A program made the translations under genes and the position numbers. Source: SpSt-583 sp034434015 (lineage in GTDB: Bacteria; Chloroflexota; Anaerolineae; Anaerolineales; UBA6663). Taken from it: a DNA stretch of 19,642 bases. Position 1 is the stretch's first letter; each line of letters opens with the position of its first letter. The notes below the pieces were generated by a model that saw nothing but the letters and a program-made list of their open reading frames with translations, had not been told where the DNA came from and did not search any database. This document shows positions 6,584-12,866 of the stretch, piece by piece. Location: NCBI GenBank assembly GCA_034434015.1, contig DAOUAB010000079.1:1-19642 (forward strand), read 5' to 3'.

Positions 6584-7360
6584 ATGTTCCATGCCCCGGA
6601 CCTGCTGCATGCCCTGGGCGATCTGCGGCTGGCGCACCCGATCTACCTGGTGCATCAGATCGGCTCCACCAACGAGCAGGCCCGGCAGATGGCCGCGGCC
6701 GGCGCGCCGGAGGGCCTGCTGTTGGTGGCCGAGGAACAGACCGCCGGCCGCGGCCGGGCCGGCCGCCGCTGGCTGACGCCGCCCGGCGCCGCGCTGGCCC
6801 TCAGCCTCGTCCTGCGGCCCGCGCTCCCGGCGGCCCTGGGCGCGCGATTGACCATGCTGGCCGGCGTCGCCGCCTGCGAGGCCATCGAGCAGGTGGCCGG
6901 CGTGCGCGCGGGCCTGAAGTGGCCCAACGACGTGCTCATCGGCGGGCGCAAGGCGGGCGGCATCCTGGTGGAATCGGCGCTGCGCGGCGAGGACCTGGAG
7001 TTTGCGGTGCTGGGGCTGGGCCTGAACGTGAGCTGGGCCCCGCCGCCGGAGCAGGTGGATTACCCGGCCACGTGCGTGGACGCGGAGGCCGGCCGGGCGG
7101 TGGACCGCCTGAAACTGCTGCGCGCGCTGCTGGCCGGCGTGGAGGCGCGCTACGGCGCCCTGACCGGGCCGGCGCTCTTCGCTGACTGGCGCGCGCGCCT
7201 GGAGACGCTGGGCCGCCCGGTGGCGGTCCAGATGGAGGCGGAGACGTGGACCGGCCGGGCCGAGGCCGTGGACGCGGACGGCGCGCTGCTGGTGCGCACG
7301 GAGGGCGGCGCGCTGCGGCGGGTGCTGGCCGGGGAGGTGCGCGTGCGCCCGGAGCCGTGA
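6584..7360 (+). CDS. birA: Biotin-[acetyl-CoA-carboxylase] ligase, monofunctional
   Basis: The 258-aa product is a biotin-protein ligase without the N-terminal winged-helix DNA-binding domain of E. coli BirA, so it is expected to be only an enzyme. Landmarks are GSTN (27-30), the biotinyl-AMP-binding loop GRGRAGRRW (55-63), KWPNDVLIGGRKAGGILVE (112-130) and GLGLNV. A small C-terminal SH3-like part ends in GEVRVR. It attaches biotin to the lysine of biotin carboxyl carrier domains using ATP, in the cytoplasm. The ATG at 6584 is taken as start because the longer open frame (from 6497) runs back through the promoter and into the divergent HIT gene. A 69-aa membrane protein follows after 64 nt. 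No biotin synthesis or carboxylase gene is in the window. Confidence 0.93.
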   Translation: MFHAPDLLHALGDLRLAHPIYLVHQIGSTNEQARQMAAAGAPEGLLLVAEEQTAGRGRAGRRWLTPPGAALALSLVLRPALPAALGARLTMLAGVAACEAIEQVAGVRAGLKWPNDVLIGGRKAGGILVESALRGEDLEFAVLGLGLNVSWAPPPEQVDYPATCVDAEAGRAVDRLKLLRALLAGVEARYGALTGPALFADWRARLETLGRPVAVQMEAETWTGRAEAVDADGALLVRTEGGALRRVLAGEVRVRPEP

Positions 7361-7424
7361 GGGGATTGGTCGCGCTGCGCGCTCAGGCTGGATTGGCTAC
7401 TCAGGCTTTTCTGTGGAGAGGGAT

Positions 7425-7634
7425 ATGTTCGACAACCTGCGCCAACAACTGAACGCGGACCGATCGGACGACGACGCGCCTCGCTCGGCCCGGCGGCTCG
7501 GCCTCGGCCGCGGTGTCCTGGGCCTGACCCCGTCGCAGCTCTTCATCCTGTCGCTGATGCTCTTCCTCAACGTGGCCGTGCTCGGCTGCTTCATCCTCAT
7601 CGCGTTTGAGAAAGTGAACCTGCCCCTGTTCTGA
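7425..7634 (+). CDS. Small single-pass membrane protein of unknown function
   Basis: The 69-aa product is not recognised. Residues 1-30 are polar, with an acidic stretch (DRSDDD, 12-17) followed by a basic patch (RSARR, 20-24) and glycines. Residues about 37-61 form a strongly hydrophobic segment (SQLFILSLMLFLNVAVLGCF and beyond), and a short tail FEKVNLPLF follows. The basic patch before the helix suggests an N-in orientation. The ATG at 7425 is supported by GGAGAGG (7416-7422); an in-frame GTG at 7413 lies upstream of that site. It sits 64 nt after birA on the same strand and is convergent with the zinc-ribbon gene ending at 7664. The codon pattern (GC-rich third positions) looks like its neighbours, supporting a real gene. 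Confidence 0.65.
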   Translation: MFDNLRQQLNADRSDDDAPRSARRLGLGRGVLGLTPSQLFILSLMLFLNVAVLGCFILIAFEKVNLPLF

Positions 7635-7663
7635 GGCCCGCCGCTCCTTACAACGGGATTCGA

Positions 7664-8752
7664 TCAGCGCTGCCGCTGGTTCCATTGCCACGGCCAGAGC
7701 GCGGGCGCCAGCGCGCCGATCCCGGCCCCGAACGCGATCACGACCAGGAAGCCGCCCAGCGCCAGCAGCGGCGGGAACAGCGCGCCGATCCCGGCGAGGA
7801 CCAGGCCCGCCGCCAGCAGGGCCAGGGCGATCCCGGCCAGCAGGCCGGCCAGTTGCCAGCCCTTGCGCTGCGAGGCCAGCCGCCGCCCGCCCACGCGTCC
7901 CGTCCGCCCATGGATCAGCACCGGCTGCGCCTGTCCCGAGTCGTCCGTGTAGTAGGTGGCGTAGAGCGGCAGAAGCAATTGCGTCCAGTTGAGCGAGTCG
8001 TACGTCACGTTTAACCGGCTCTGGCGCACATGCTGGGCGCCGGCCGCGGTCTGGCAGTCCTGGGCTGTCAGCCGGTCCAGCGCCTCGCGCGCCAGCGGCC
8101 AGGCGCTGTCCGGGGGCAGGTCTGGCACCCGCAGGACGGCGCCGCGCATCGCGCCGGCGTCATAGGGCTGGGCCTCCCCCAGCGGGTACGCGCCGATCAG
8201 GCCGGTGAGCGCCTGCTCGTCGCTCAACGCCGGCACCGAGACGTTGTGGTACCGGCGCCGCACCTCGCCGCAGCGCGGCTCCCAGCGGGCGCGCGTCTCC
8301 ACCAGTTCGGTCGTCGTCCACTGCCCGCCCCGGTAAGCCTCCTGCGAGCTCTTCACCTGGTAATCGAAGCCCATCTCGGCCTGCCAGCTCCCGGCCACGT
8401 CGCCGTCCACCAGCCACATCGGCCAGAAGACCGGCACGGCGCGTTTGAGGAGCGAGTCGGCGTTGAAGTCGTCCGGCCGCAGCCAGACCTCTTTCACAAA
8501 CGCCTCCAGCGCCGGGCGCAGGTCGGCCGGGCGGCGCGTGAAGGTGAGCATCAGCTCGGGCGGCTCCGGGCGCATCCGCGCCGGCTGCGGCTCCAGGTGG
8601 CCGCGCGCGCAGGCCGGGCAGGGCTGGCCGATCCGGCCGGCCTCCGCCAGAAACGCGCGCCGGCACGCCGGGCACCCGGCCGGCTGCAGGTCCAGCCCCC
8701 AGACGGTCTGAGCTTCTTCGATGACGTGTGAATTCGGGAGATTAGTCGGCAT
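7664..8752 (-). CDS. Zinc-ribbon membrane protein (shorter paralog)
   Basis: The 362-aa protein starts with a CxxC...CxxC zinc ribbon (Cys27, Cys30, Cys45, Cys48), both pairs being CPAC. A soluble middle region of about 240 residues follows, then two hydrophobic segments near the C-terminus (about 300-320 and 328-350). It is a paralog of the gene immediately upstream. Matching blocks include VPVFWPMWLVDGDVAGSWQAEMGFDYQ against the neighbour's TGVYLPFWTFDARITADWRAEVGYEHQ, and LLLPLYATYY...HGRTGRVGG against LLLPVYVAAY...NGQTGAVAG. The family is of unknown function and its zinc ribbon may lead to mistaken helicase or primosome names; no helicase motif is present. The ATG at 8752 lacks a clear ribosome site. 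The gap to the upstream paralog is 64 nt, so co-transcription is likely. Confidence 0.75.
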   Translation of the reverse strand: MPTNLPNSHVIEEAQTVWGLDLQPAGCPACRRAFLAEAGRIGQPCPACARGHLEPQPARMRPEPPELMLTFTRRPADLRPALEAFVKEVWLRPDDFNADSLLKRAVPVFWPMWLVDGDVAGSWQAEMGFDYQVKSSQEAYRGGQWTTTELVETRARWEPRCGEVRRRYHNVSVPALSDEQALTGLIGAYPLGEAQPYDAGAMRGAVLRVPDLPPDSAWPLAREALDRLTAQDCQTAAGAQHVRQSRLNVTYDSLNWTQLLLPLYATYYTDDSGQAQPVLIHGRTGRVGGRRLASQRKGWQLAGLLAGIALALLAAGLVLAGIGALFPPLLALGGFLVVIAFGAGIGALAPALWPWQWNQRQR

Positions 8753-8816
8753 CGTCGTTGGCAGCGAATGGCGCGAAGGTGTTTCGGGTCCGTTTGCGCT
8801 CTTGGCCGCGTAAGTT

Positions 8817-10109
8817 TCAAGCCGCCTCGGAAGCGGCCGCGCGTTGATAGAGCCAGATCGCCGCGCCGCCGCCGACCGCCAGCAGCACCGCGCCGATGAC
8901 GAGCGGCACGATCCCGACGCCGCCGGCCAGCAGCAGCGGCAGGCCGATGAGGCCCGCGCACAGGCCGGGGACGAGCAGGGCGGCCACGGCCAGCCAGACC
9001 TTCCACCAGGCCACCGGCTTCTGCCCGGCGACGGCCCCGGTCTGGCCGTTGATCATCACCTGATAGACCTTGCCCTCGAAGCGGTAAGCCGCCACATACA
9101 CCGGCAGCAGGAGGTAACGCCAGGCCTCGTCGGCGAAATCGGCCGTCATGCTGAAATTGCGGACATGGGCCGAGGCGATGTCGTCCCGGCAGGCCTGCCG
9201 GGCGCGCTCGCGCATCACGGCCTTGCCGGCCTCCCAGGCCTGCGGCAGCGGCACGTCGTAGCCCTGCGCCTGCCAGCCGGCCAGAAAGTCCGGCGTGTAA
9301 TCGGTCAGGGCGCCCAGGTCGAACGGCTGCAGGCGTTCCAGCAGCCGCGCGCTGACGCGCGAGGTGCCCGGCTGCGGCAGGTCGTCAACGGTCACCGGCA
9401 CCCGGCCGGTCTCCCAGCGCCACCGGATCACGGTGCGCGTCCTCCAGGATTTGCTGCCGGCGTCATAATAGCGCTCCTGGTGCTCGTAACCCACCTCGGC
9501 CCGCCAGTCCGCCGTGATGCGCGCATCAAACGTCCAGAACGGCAGATAGACGCCGGTGAAGTGCTCGATCAGGGCCGAACGCGACAGTTCGTCCGGATGG
9601 TACCAGCCCTTGCCCAGCCACTCGCGGGCGCGGGCCTTGACGGCGTCCGGCTGGAGCTGGAACGGGATGAGGAAGCGCGGGCGCAGCCGGTCGTCGGCGG
9701 CGTCGCGCACGGTCACCTGGTTGGACGCGCAGAACGGGCAGGTGGCCGTCAGCGCTCCCGGCGCCAGCGCCAGGTCCGCGCCGCAGGCGTTGCAGTGCAG
9801 CTCCTTACGGGCCACGCCCCAGCCCTGCGCGCCGCGCTGCAGGGCCTCCAGCGTGAACTCGTCCTGGGCCGCCGCCTGGCCAACCGTCTGCGCCTGCACC
9901 GGCGCCGTGTAGCCGCAATGCTCGCAGGCCACCCCGCCGGCCGCCACGTCGTAGCGCGTGGCGGCCCCGCACTGCGGGCACTGGAAGACCGGCGGCGCGG
10001 CCGGGGCCTCGACCGCGGGGGCCGGCGCGAACACGGTCACGCCGGCCAGCGCGGACTCCACCGGGATGAAGCCCGCCGGGGGCTGCCAGAAGGGGGACGG
10101 AGAAGACAT
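8817..10109 (-). CDS. Double zinc-ribbon membrane protein (longer paralog)
   Basis: The 430-aa product has two zinc ribbons: Cys44/Cys47 with Cys62/Cys65 (CPQC...CEHC), and Cys106/Cys109 with Cys124/Cys127 (CNAC...CPFC). A soluble domain follows, rich in conserved aromatic motifs (GWYHPDELS, GVYLPFWTFDARITADW). The C-terminus has LLPVYVAAYRFEGKVYQVMI and NGQTGAVAGQKP, then about two membrane segments in roughly the last 55 residues. The ribbon-plus-NGQTG-plus-membrane layout belongs to a recurrent uncharacterised bacterial family; a protein-quality or membrane role would be a guess. The ATG at 10109 is preferred: GAGG lies just upstream, a TACAAT -10 box lies further up, and the longer frame (to 10424) runs into the divergent gene. 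It is divergent from the cNMP/PH gene. Confidence 0.78.
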   Translation of the reverse strand: MSSPSPFWQPPAGFIPVESALAGVTVFAPAPAVEAPAAPPVFQCPQCGAATRYDVAAGGVACEHCGYTAPVQAQTVGQAAAQDEFTLEALQRGAQGWGVARKELHCNACGADLALAPGALTATCPFCASNQVTVRDAADDRLRPRFLIPFQLQPDAVKARAREWLGKGWYHPDELSRSALIEHFTGVYLPFWTFDARITADWRAEVGYEHQERYYDAGSKSWRTRTVIRWRWETGRVPVTVDDLPQPGTSRVSARLLERLQPFDLGALTDYTPDFLAGWQAQGYDVPLPQAWEAGKAVMRERARQACRDDIASAHVRNFSMTADFADEAWRYLLLPVYVAAYRFEGKVYQVMINGQTGAVAGQKPVAWWKVWLAVAALLVPGLCAGLIGLPLLLAGGVGIVPLVIGAVLLAVGGGAAIWLYQRAAASEAA

Positions 10110-10135
10110 GGGGCCTCGCTGCCGAATGAGTTGCG

Positions 10136-10163
10136 ATCGTCTACTTCTACGCAGACGATTGTA
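10136..10163 (-). promoter_or_regulatory. Promoter -10 with adjoining operator-like inverted repeat, upstream of the zinc-ribbon genes
   Basis: On the minus strand a TACAAT box (10158-10163, preceded by T) lies 48 nt before the ATG at 10109. Immediately downstream is a perfect 7-bp inverted repeat, ATCGTCT (10136-10142) and AGACGAT (10153-10159), separated by 10 nt. Its spacing and placement over the expected transcription start would suit a dimeric repressor; it could equally form an mRNA hairpin. No clear -35 box is seen. Confidence 0.45.
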
Positions 10164-10268
10164 ACCCGTTGCAGGGCGCGCGAACTGCGTTTGGCCGCGG
10201 GTTTCACGGAGGAACACGCAGGCGCGGACTCGTGCGGCGGGTCGGCGAGCGCCGCATCGCCGTTGTGC

Positions 10269-10274
10269 TAGAAT
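10269..10274 (+). promoter_or_regulatory. -10 box of the cNMP/PH-domain gene
   Basis: TAGAAT lies 7 nt before the ATG at 10282, so the transcript would begin at or within a base or two of the start codon. The context gcTAGAATgaccgcg strongly resembles the birA region (cTACAATgaccgc). No convincing -35 is visible. An in-frame ATG at 10273 lies inside this box and is therefore not the start. Confidence 0.6.
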
Positions 10275-10281
10275 GACCGCG

Positions 10282-11934
10282 ATGGACATGGATCGGCGCA
10301 CGCTGCTCATCTTCAACCGGCTGCGGCCGATGCACCTGTTTAAGGGCCTTAAGGATGAGTTCCTGGTGGAGGCGACCCGGCTGTTGGAGCGCCAAGAGTA
10401 CGCGTCCGGCCAGGTGATCTGCAAACAGGGCGAGCTTACCGATTACTTCTATATCCTCGACCGCGGCAAGGTCCGGCTGACCCGCGCCCACTGCCGCCAT
10501 GAGCAAATGCTCGAGCCGGGCGATTTTTTCGGGGCCGAGGCCCTGCTGGGGGAGGGCGTCAGCCCTTACACCGCCGCCGCCGTCGGCGCGGTGGGCGTGC
10601 TGCGCCTGGAGCGCAAGGAGTTCGCGGCGCTGCTCCAGAAACATCCGGCCCTGCGGGCCGGCCTGCAGCTCATGCGCGAGACGCGCGCCTGGCTCTTCAG
10701 CCGGAACTGGGACTGGCTGGCGCGCGGCGAGAACGTCTACCTGATCGTCCGGCGCCATCTCTGGCTGCTCTGGCAGCGTCTGCTCTGGCCGCTGGTGACC
10801 CTGCTGCTCGTCGCCGTGATCTTCGGCGCCGCGCTCGCCTTCCTGCGCCTGACCACGGCTCTGTGGATCGGCGGCCTGCTCGGCGCCCCGGTCCTGGCCT
10901 GGATCGCCTGGGTGTATGTGGACTGGGGCAACGACTTCTACCTGGTCACCAACCAGCGCGTCGTCTATGTGGAGAAGGTGGCCCTGATCTACGACAGCCG
11001 CACCACGCTGAGCATGAACGCGCTGACCTCCGTGTCCAGCGAGACCGAGAGCCTGGCGGACCGCCTGATCGAGTACGGCGACGTCAGCGTGAAGACCCTC
11101 TCGCGCCCGCTGCGGATGCAGGCCATCGCCTACCCCCAGCTGGTGGCGGCCCTGATCGAGGAGCAGATCACGCGCACCGGCCAGCGCGCCCGCGAGACCG
11201 ACCTGACCGCCCTCAAGAACGCTATCCGCAACCGGATCGCGCCGCCGCTGGCCGAACCGCGGGCCGAGGCGCCTAAGGCCGAGCCGCAACGCGCCCCGCT
11301 CGGCCAGCGGCTCCGGCGTTTCTTCTCCTTCCAGCTCCGCTTCGACGAGGGCGACACCATCATCTATCGCAAGCACTGGTGGATCCTGTTAAGCGACATC
11401 TGGGCGCCGTCCGCCGGGATGCTGGCGGCGGTCGGCGTGGTGGGCCTGGCCCTGGCCGGCTTCCTGCCCGCCGGCATCACGCTGCCCATCGCGGCGCTGG
11501 TGGCGCTGGTCCTGTTTATCCCGGCCGCGCTGTGGTGGCTGTACGCGTTCCAGGACTGGCGCAACGACCTGTACCAGGTGACGAACGACCAGCTGGTCGA
11601 CATCTACCGCAAGCCGCTCGGCCGCGAGACGCGCGACTCGGCGGCGCTGGAGAACATCCAGGGCCTGCGCTCGGAGCGCCCGACGCTGTGGGGCCGGCTG
11701 CTGAACTTCGGCAACGTCACCGCCACCATCCCCGGCAAGGAATTCACGTTCGACGACGTGTACGACCCGCCGGGCGTGCAGGAGGACATCCAGCGCCGCA
11801 TCGAGGCGGTCCGCGCGCGCAAGGCGCAGCGCGACGCCGCCCGGCGGCGCGAGGAGATGGCCGAGGTCCTGAGCGCCTACTACCTGGCGACCCAAGAAGT
11901 GGAGCGTGGCGCGGCGCCGCCGCGCGGCGCCTGA
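10282..11934 (+). CDS. cNMP-fold protein with duplicated [two-TM + bacterial PH] modules
   Basis: The 550-aa protein opens with a cyclic-nucleotide-binding-like domain (about 16-125: FKGLKDEFL, GQVICKQGELTDYFYILDRG, EPGDFFGAEALLGEG). The phosphate-binding arginine expected after it is replaced (PYTAAA), so cAMP/cGMP binding is doubtful. Two similar modules follow. The first has two membrane segments (about 165-188 and 193-213) and then a PH-like stretch (NDFYLVTNQRVVYVEK, 217-232). The second has membrane segments at about 376-396 and 400-422 and then NDLYQVTNDQLVDIYRKP (428-445). A charged Pro/Ala linker (about 320-340) separates them and a charged helix ends the protein. The PH parts resemble bacterial PH (YdbT/DUF304-type) domains. 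The first domain, PH parts and tail should be cytoplasmic. It is divergent from the zinc-ribbon pair and 17 nt upstream of peptide deformylase. The function is unknown. Confidence 0.8.
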   Translation: MDMDRRTLLIFNRLRPMHLFKGLKDEFLVEATRLLERQEYASGQVICKQGELTDYFYILDRGKVRLTRAHCRHEQMLEPGDFFGAEALLGEGVSPYTAAAVGAVGVLRLERKEFAALLQKHPALRAGLQLMRETRAWLFSRNWDWLARGENVYLIVRRHLWLLWQRLLWPLVTLLLVAVIFGAALAFLRLTTALWIGGLLGAPVLAWIAWVYVDWGNDFYLVTNQRVVYVEKVALIYDSRTTLSMNALTSVSSETESLADRLIEYGDVSVKTLSRPLRMQAIAYPQLVAALIEEQITRTGQRARETDLTALKNAIRNRIAPPLAEPRAEAPKAEPQRAPLGQRLRRFFSFQLRFDEGDTIIYRKHWWILLSDIWAPSAGMLAAVGVVGLALAGFLPAGITLPIAALVALVLFIPAALWWLYAFQDWRNDLYQVTNDQLVDIYRKPLGRETRDSAALENIQGLRSERPTLWGRLLNFGNVTATIPGKEFTFDDVYDPPGVQEDIQRRIEAVRARKAQRDAARRREEMAEVLSAYYLATQEVERGAAPPRGA

Positions 11935-11951
11935 TCCTTTTGTGACCGTGC

Positions 11952-12476
11952 ATGACGATCCGAACCATCATCACCCCTGAAAACCCGCTGCTGCGCAAGA
12001 AAGCCCACGCCGTCAAAGACCTGCAGGACCCGGCCGTACAACGCCTGATCGATGACATGATCGAGACGATGCGCCAGGCCCCGGGCGTCGGGCTGGCCGC
12101 GCCCCAGGTGGCCGCCAGCCTGCGCCTGGCCGTGATCGAGTACGCGCCGGGCTCGGAGGCTCTGCCGGAGGACGCCGAGCCGCCGGCGCCCAAGCTGTAC
12201 GTCATCGTCAACCCCGAGATCACGGCGCGCTCGGACGAGATGGTGGACGGCGCCGAAGGCTGCCTGTCCATCCCCGGCTACGCCGGCAACGTCCTGCGCC
12301 ACCGGGCCGTCACCGTGAAAGCCCTCAACCGCAAGGGCCGGCCGATGAAGATCAGGGCCGAGGGCTGGCTGGCCCGCATCTTTCAGCACGAGATCGACCA
12401 CCTGGACGGCGTCCTGTTCATCGACCGCGCCAGCAAAGTGTGGAAGACGACGGGCCATGAAGTCATGGCCGAATAG
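11952..12476 (+). CDS. def: Peptide deformylase
   Basis: The 174-aa enzyme contains all three deformylase motifs: GVGLAAPQ (45-52), EGCLS (102-106) and QHEIDH (145-150). Cys104, His146 and His150 bind the catalytic metal (normally Fe2+), and Glu147 is the general base. It removes the formyl group from nascent N-formyl-methionine at the ribosome exit. The loop between the first two motifs (PGSEALPEDAEPPAPK, about 66-81) is longer than in E. coli and rich in acidic and proline residues. The ATG at 11952 follows the PH-domain gene by 17 nt with no strong ribosome site, so translation may depend on the upstream gene. Its stop codon (12474-12476) directly abuts the -35 box of rpsU. The translation-related neighbour rpsU has its own promoter. 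Confidence 0.95.
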   Translation: MTIRTIITPENPLLRKKAHAVKDLQDPAVQRLIDDMIETMRQAPGVGLAAPQVAASLRLAVIEYAPGSEALPEDAEPPAPKLYVIVNPEITARSDEMVDGAEGCLSIPGYAGNVLRHRAVTVKALNRKGRPMKIRAEGWLARIFQHEIDHLDGVLFIDRASKVWKTTGHEVMAE

Positions 12477-12506
12477 TTGACAATAGCGACCGGTTCGCGG
12501 TAAACT
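12477..12506 (+). promoter_or_regulatory. rpsU promoter
   Basis: A perfect TTGACA (12477-12482) begins at the base after the def stop codon. It is followed by an 18-nt spacer and TAAACT (12501-12506, four of six consensus positions). The predicted start is near 12513, about 45 nt before the rpsU start codon. This is the only consensus -35 that pairs with a -10 box in the window, in keeping with a highly expressed ribosomal protein gene. Confidence 0.7.
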
Positions 12507-12516
12507 CTGGCCCGCT

Positions 12517-12561
12517 ATGAAGCTGAACCAAACTCCCGCGAAGGGAGGTGAACGTCTGTGA
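12517..12561 (+). CDS. Putative 14-codon leader peptide overlapping the rpsU start
   Basis: An ATG about 4 nt after the predicted transcription start opens the short frame MKLNQTPAKGGERL, ending in TGA at 12559-12561. The stop overlaps the rpsU GTG (12558-12560) as GTGA, a classic translational-coupling arrangement in a different frame. Ribosomes reading it would pass through the hairpin that covers the rpsU Shine-Dalgarno. It has no ribosome site of its own and would depend on near-leaderless initiation. The peptide is too short to judge by composition; expression is not shown. Confidence 0.35.
   Translation: MKLNQTPAKGGERL
12533..12550 (+). promoter_or_regulatory. rpsU Shine-Dalgarno (12543-12550) within a sequestering hairpin
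   Basis: CTCCC (12533-12537) can pair perfectly with GGGAG (12543-12547) around a GCGAA loop. The right arm contains most of the Shine-Dalgarno GGGAGGTG (12543-12550), 7 nt before the GTG at 12558. Folding would hide the site from the 16S anti-Shine-Dalgarno sequence, suggesting translational control of bS21. Confidence 0.5.
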
Positions 12562-12761
12562 CCCGTGTTGTTTTGCGCCCCAACGAGAGCCAGGACCAAC
12601 TGCTCAAGCGCTTTAAGAAGAAGGTCATGCGCAGTGGTCTGTTGACTCAGTTGCGCAACAAGCGCTGGTTCGTGTCCAAGAGCGAAGTGCGCCGGATCGA
12701 GAAGAAGAAGGCCATCCGCCGCATCAACAAGCGCCGCCGCCGCGACGCTGGCGAAGAGTGA
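12558..12761 (+). CDS. rpsU: Ribosomal protein bS21
   Basis: The 67-aa, highly basic protein is bS21 of the small ribosomal subunit, located near the mRNA exit channel and the anti-Shine-Dalgarno tail of 16S rRNA. The N-terminal VVLRPNESQDQLLKRFKKKV matches the family, as does KRWFVSKSEVRRIEKKKA; the tail (RRINKRRRRD) is arginine-rich as expected. The start is GTG at 12558 behind a strong Shine-Dalgarno (12543-12550). The gene stands alone between its own promoter and a perfect hairpin, without the dnaG-rpoD neighbours of proteobacteria. The leader has features suggesting translational regulation, described separately. Confidence 0.95.
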   Translation: MTRVVLRPNESQDQLLKRFKKKVMRSGLLTQLRNKRWFVSKSEVRRIEKKKAIRRINKRRRRDAGEE

Positions 12762-12769
12762 GATCGCCC

Positions 12770-12797
12770 TTCGGCCTGGAGACCGCTCCAGGCCGAA
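12770..12797 (+). terminator. Perfect 12-bp hairpin after rpsU
   Basis: TTCGGCCTGGAG (12770-12781) and CTCCAGGCCGAA (12786-12797) pair completely around an ACCG loop, 8 nt after the rpsU stop. The 3' side (GTCGTTAACGG) is not a U-tract, so termination may be inefficient or the hairpin may mainly protect the rpsU mRNA 3' end. Confidence 0.6.
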
Positions 12798-12815
12798 GTC
12801 GTTAACGGGCCTCAA

Positions 12816-12844
12816 TTGCCTCGTCCCTGCGTCCGTGCTATGAT
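12816..12844 (+). promoter_or_regulatory. Promoter of the GAF-domain gene
   Basis: TTGCCT (12816-12821) and TATGAT (12839-12844) have a 17-nt spacer and match four and five of six consensus positions. The predicted start is near 12851, leaving a leader of about 16 nt with GAGGT before the ATG at 12867. A TTG at 12816 and ATGs at 12840 and 12843 are in frame with the gene but fall within the promoter. Confidence 0.6.
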
Positions 12845-12866
12845 GGCCGCACTCAGCGAGGTCCCC

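Noticed and set aside
7382..7407. Direct repeat CTCAGGCT (7382-7389 and 7400-7407) after birA
   Set aside because: Only 8 bp and two copies; no mobile element or attachment-site context.
8844..10271. 475-aa open frame on the plus strand opposite the double zinc-ribbon gene
   Set aside because: It is rich in Arg, Gly and His typical of the antisense shadow of a GC-rich gene, shows no family motif, and the opposite strand carries clear zinc ribbons.
10273..10281. ATG at 10273 as start of the cNMP/PH gene
   Set aside because: It lies within the TAGAAT -10 box, so an mRNA from that promoter would not contain it; 10282 is preferred.
12816..12866. Upstream in-frame start codons (TTG 12816, ATG 12840 and 12843) for the GAF gene
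   Set aside because: They coincide with the -35 and -10 boxes; the ATG at 12867 has a Shine-Dalgarno.
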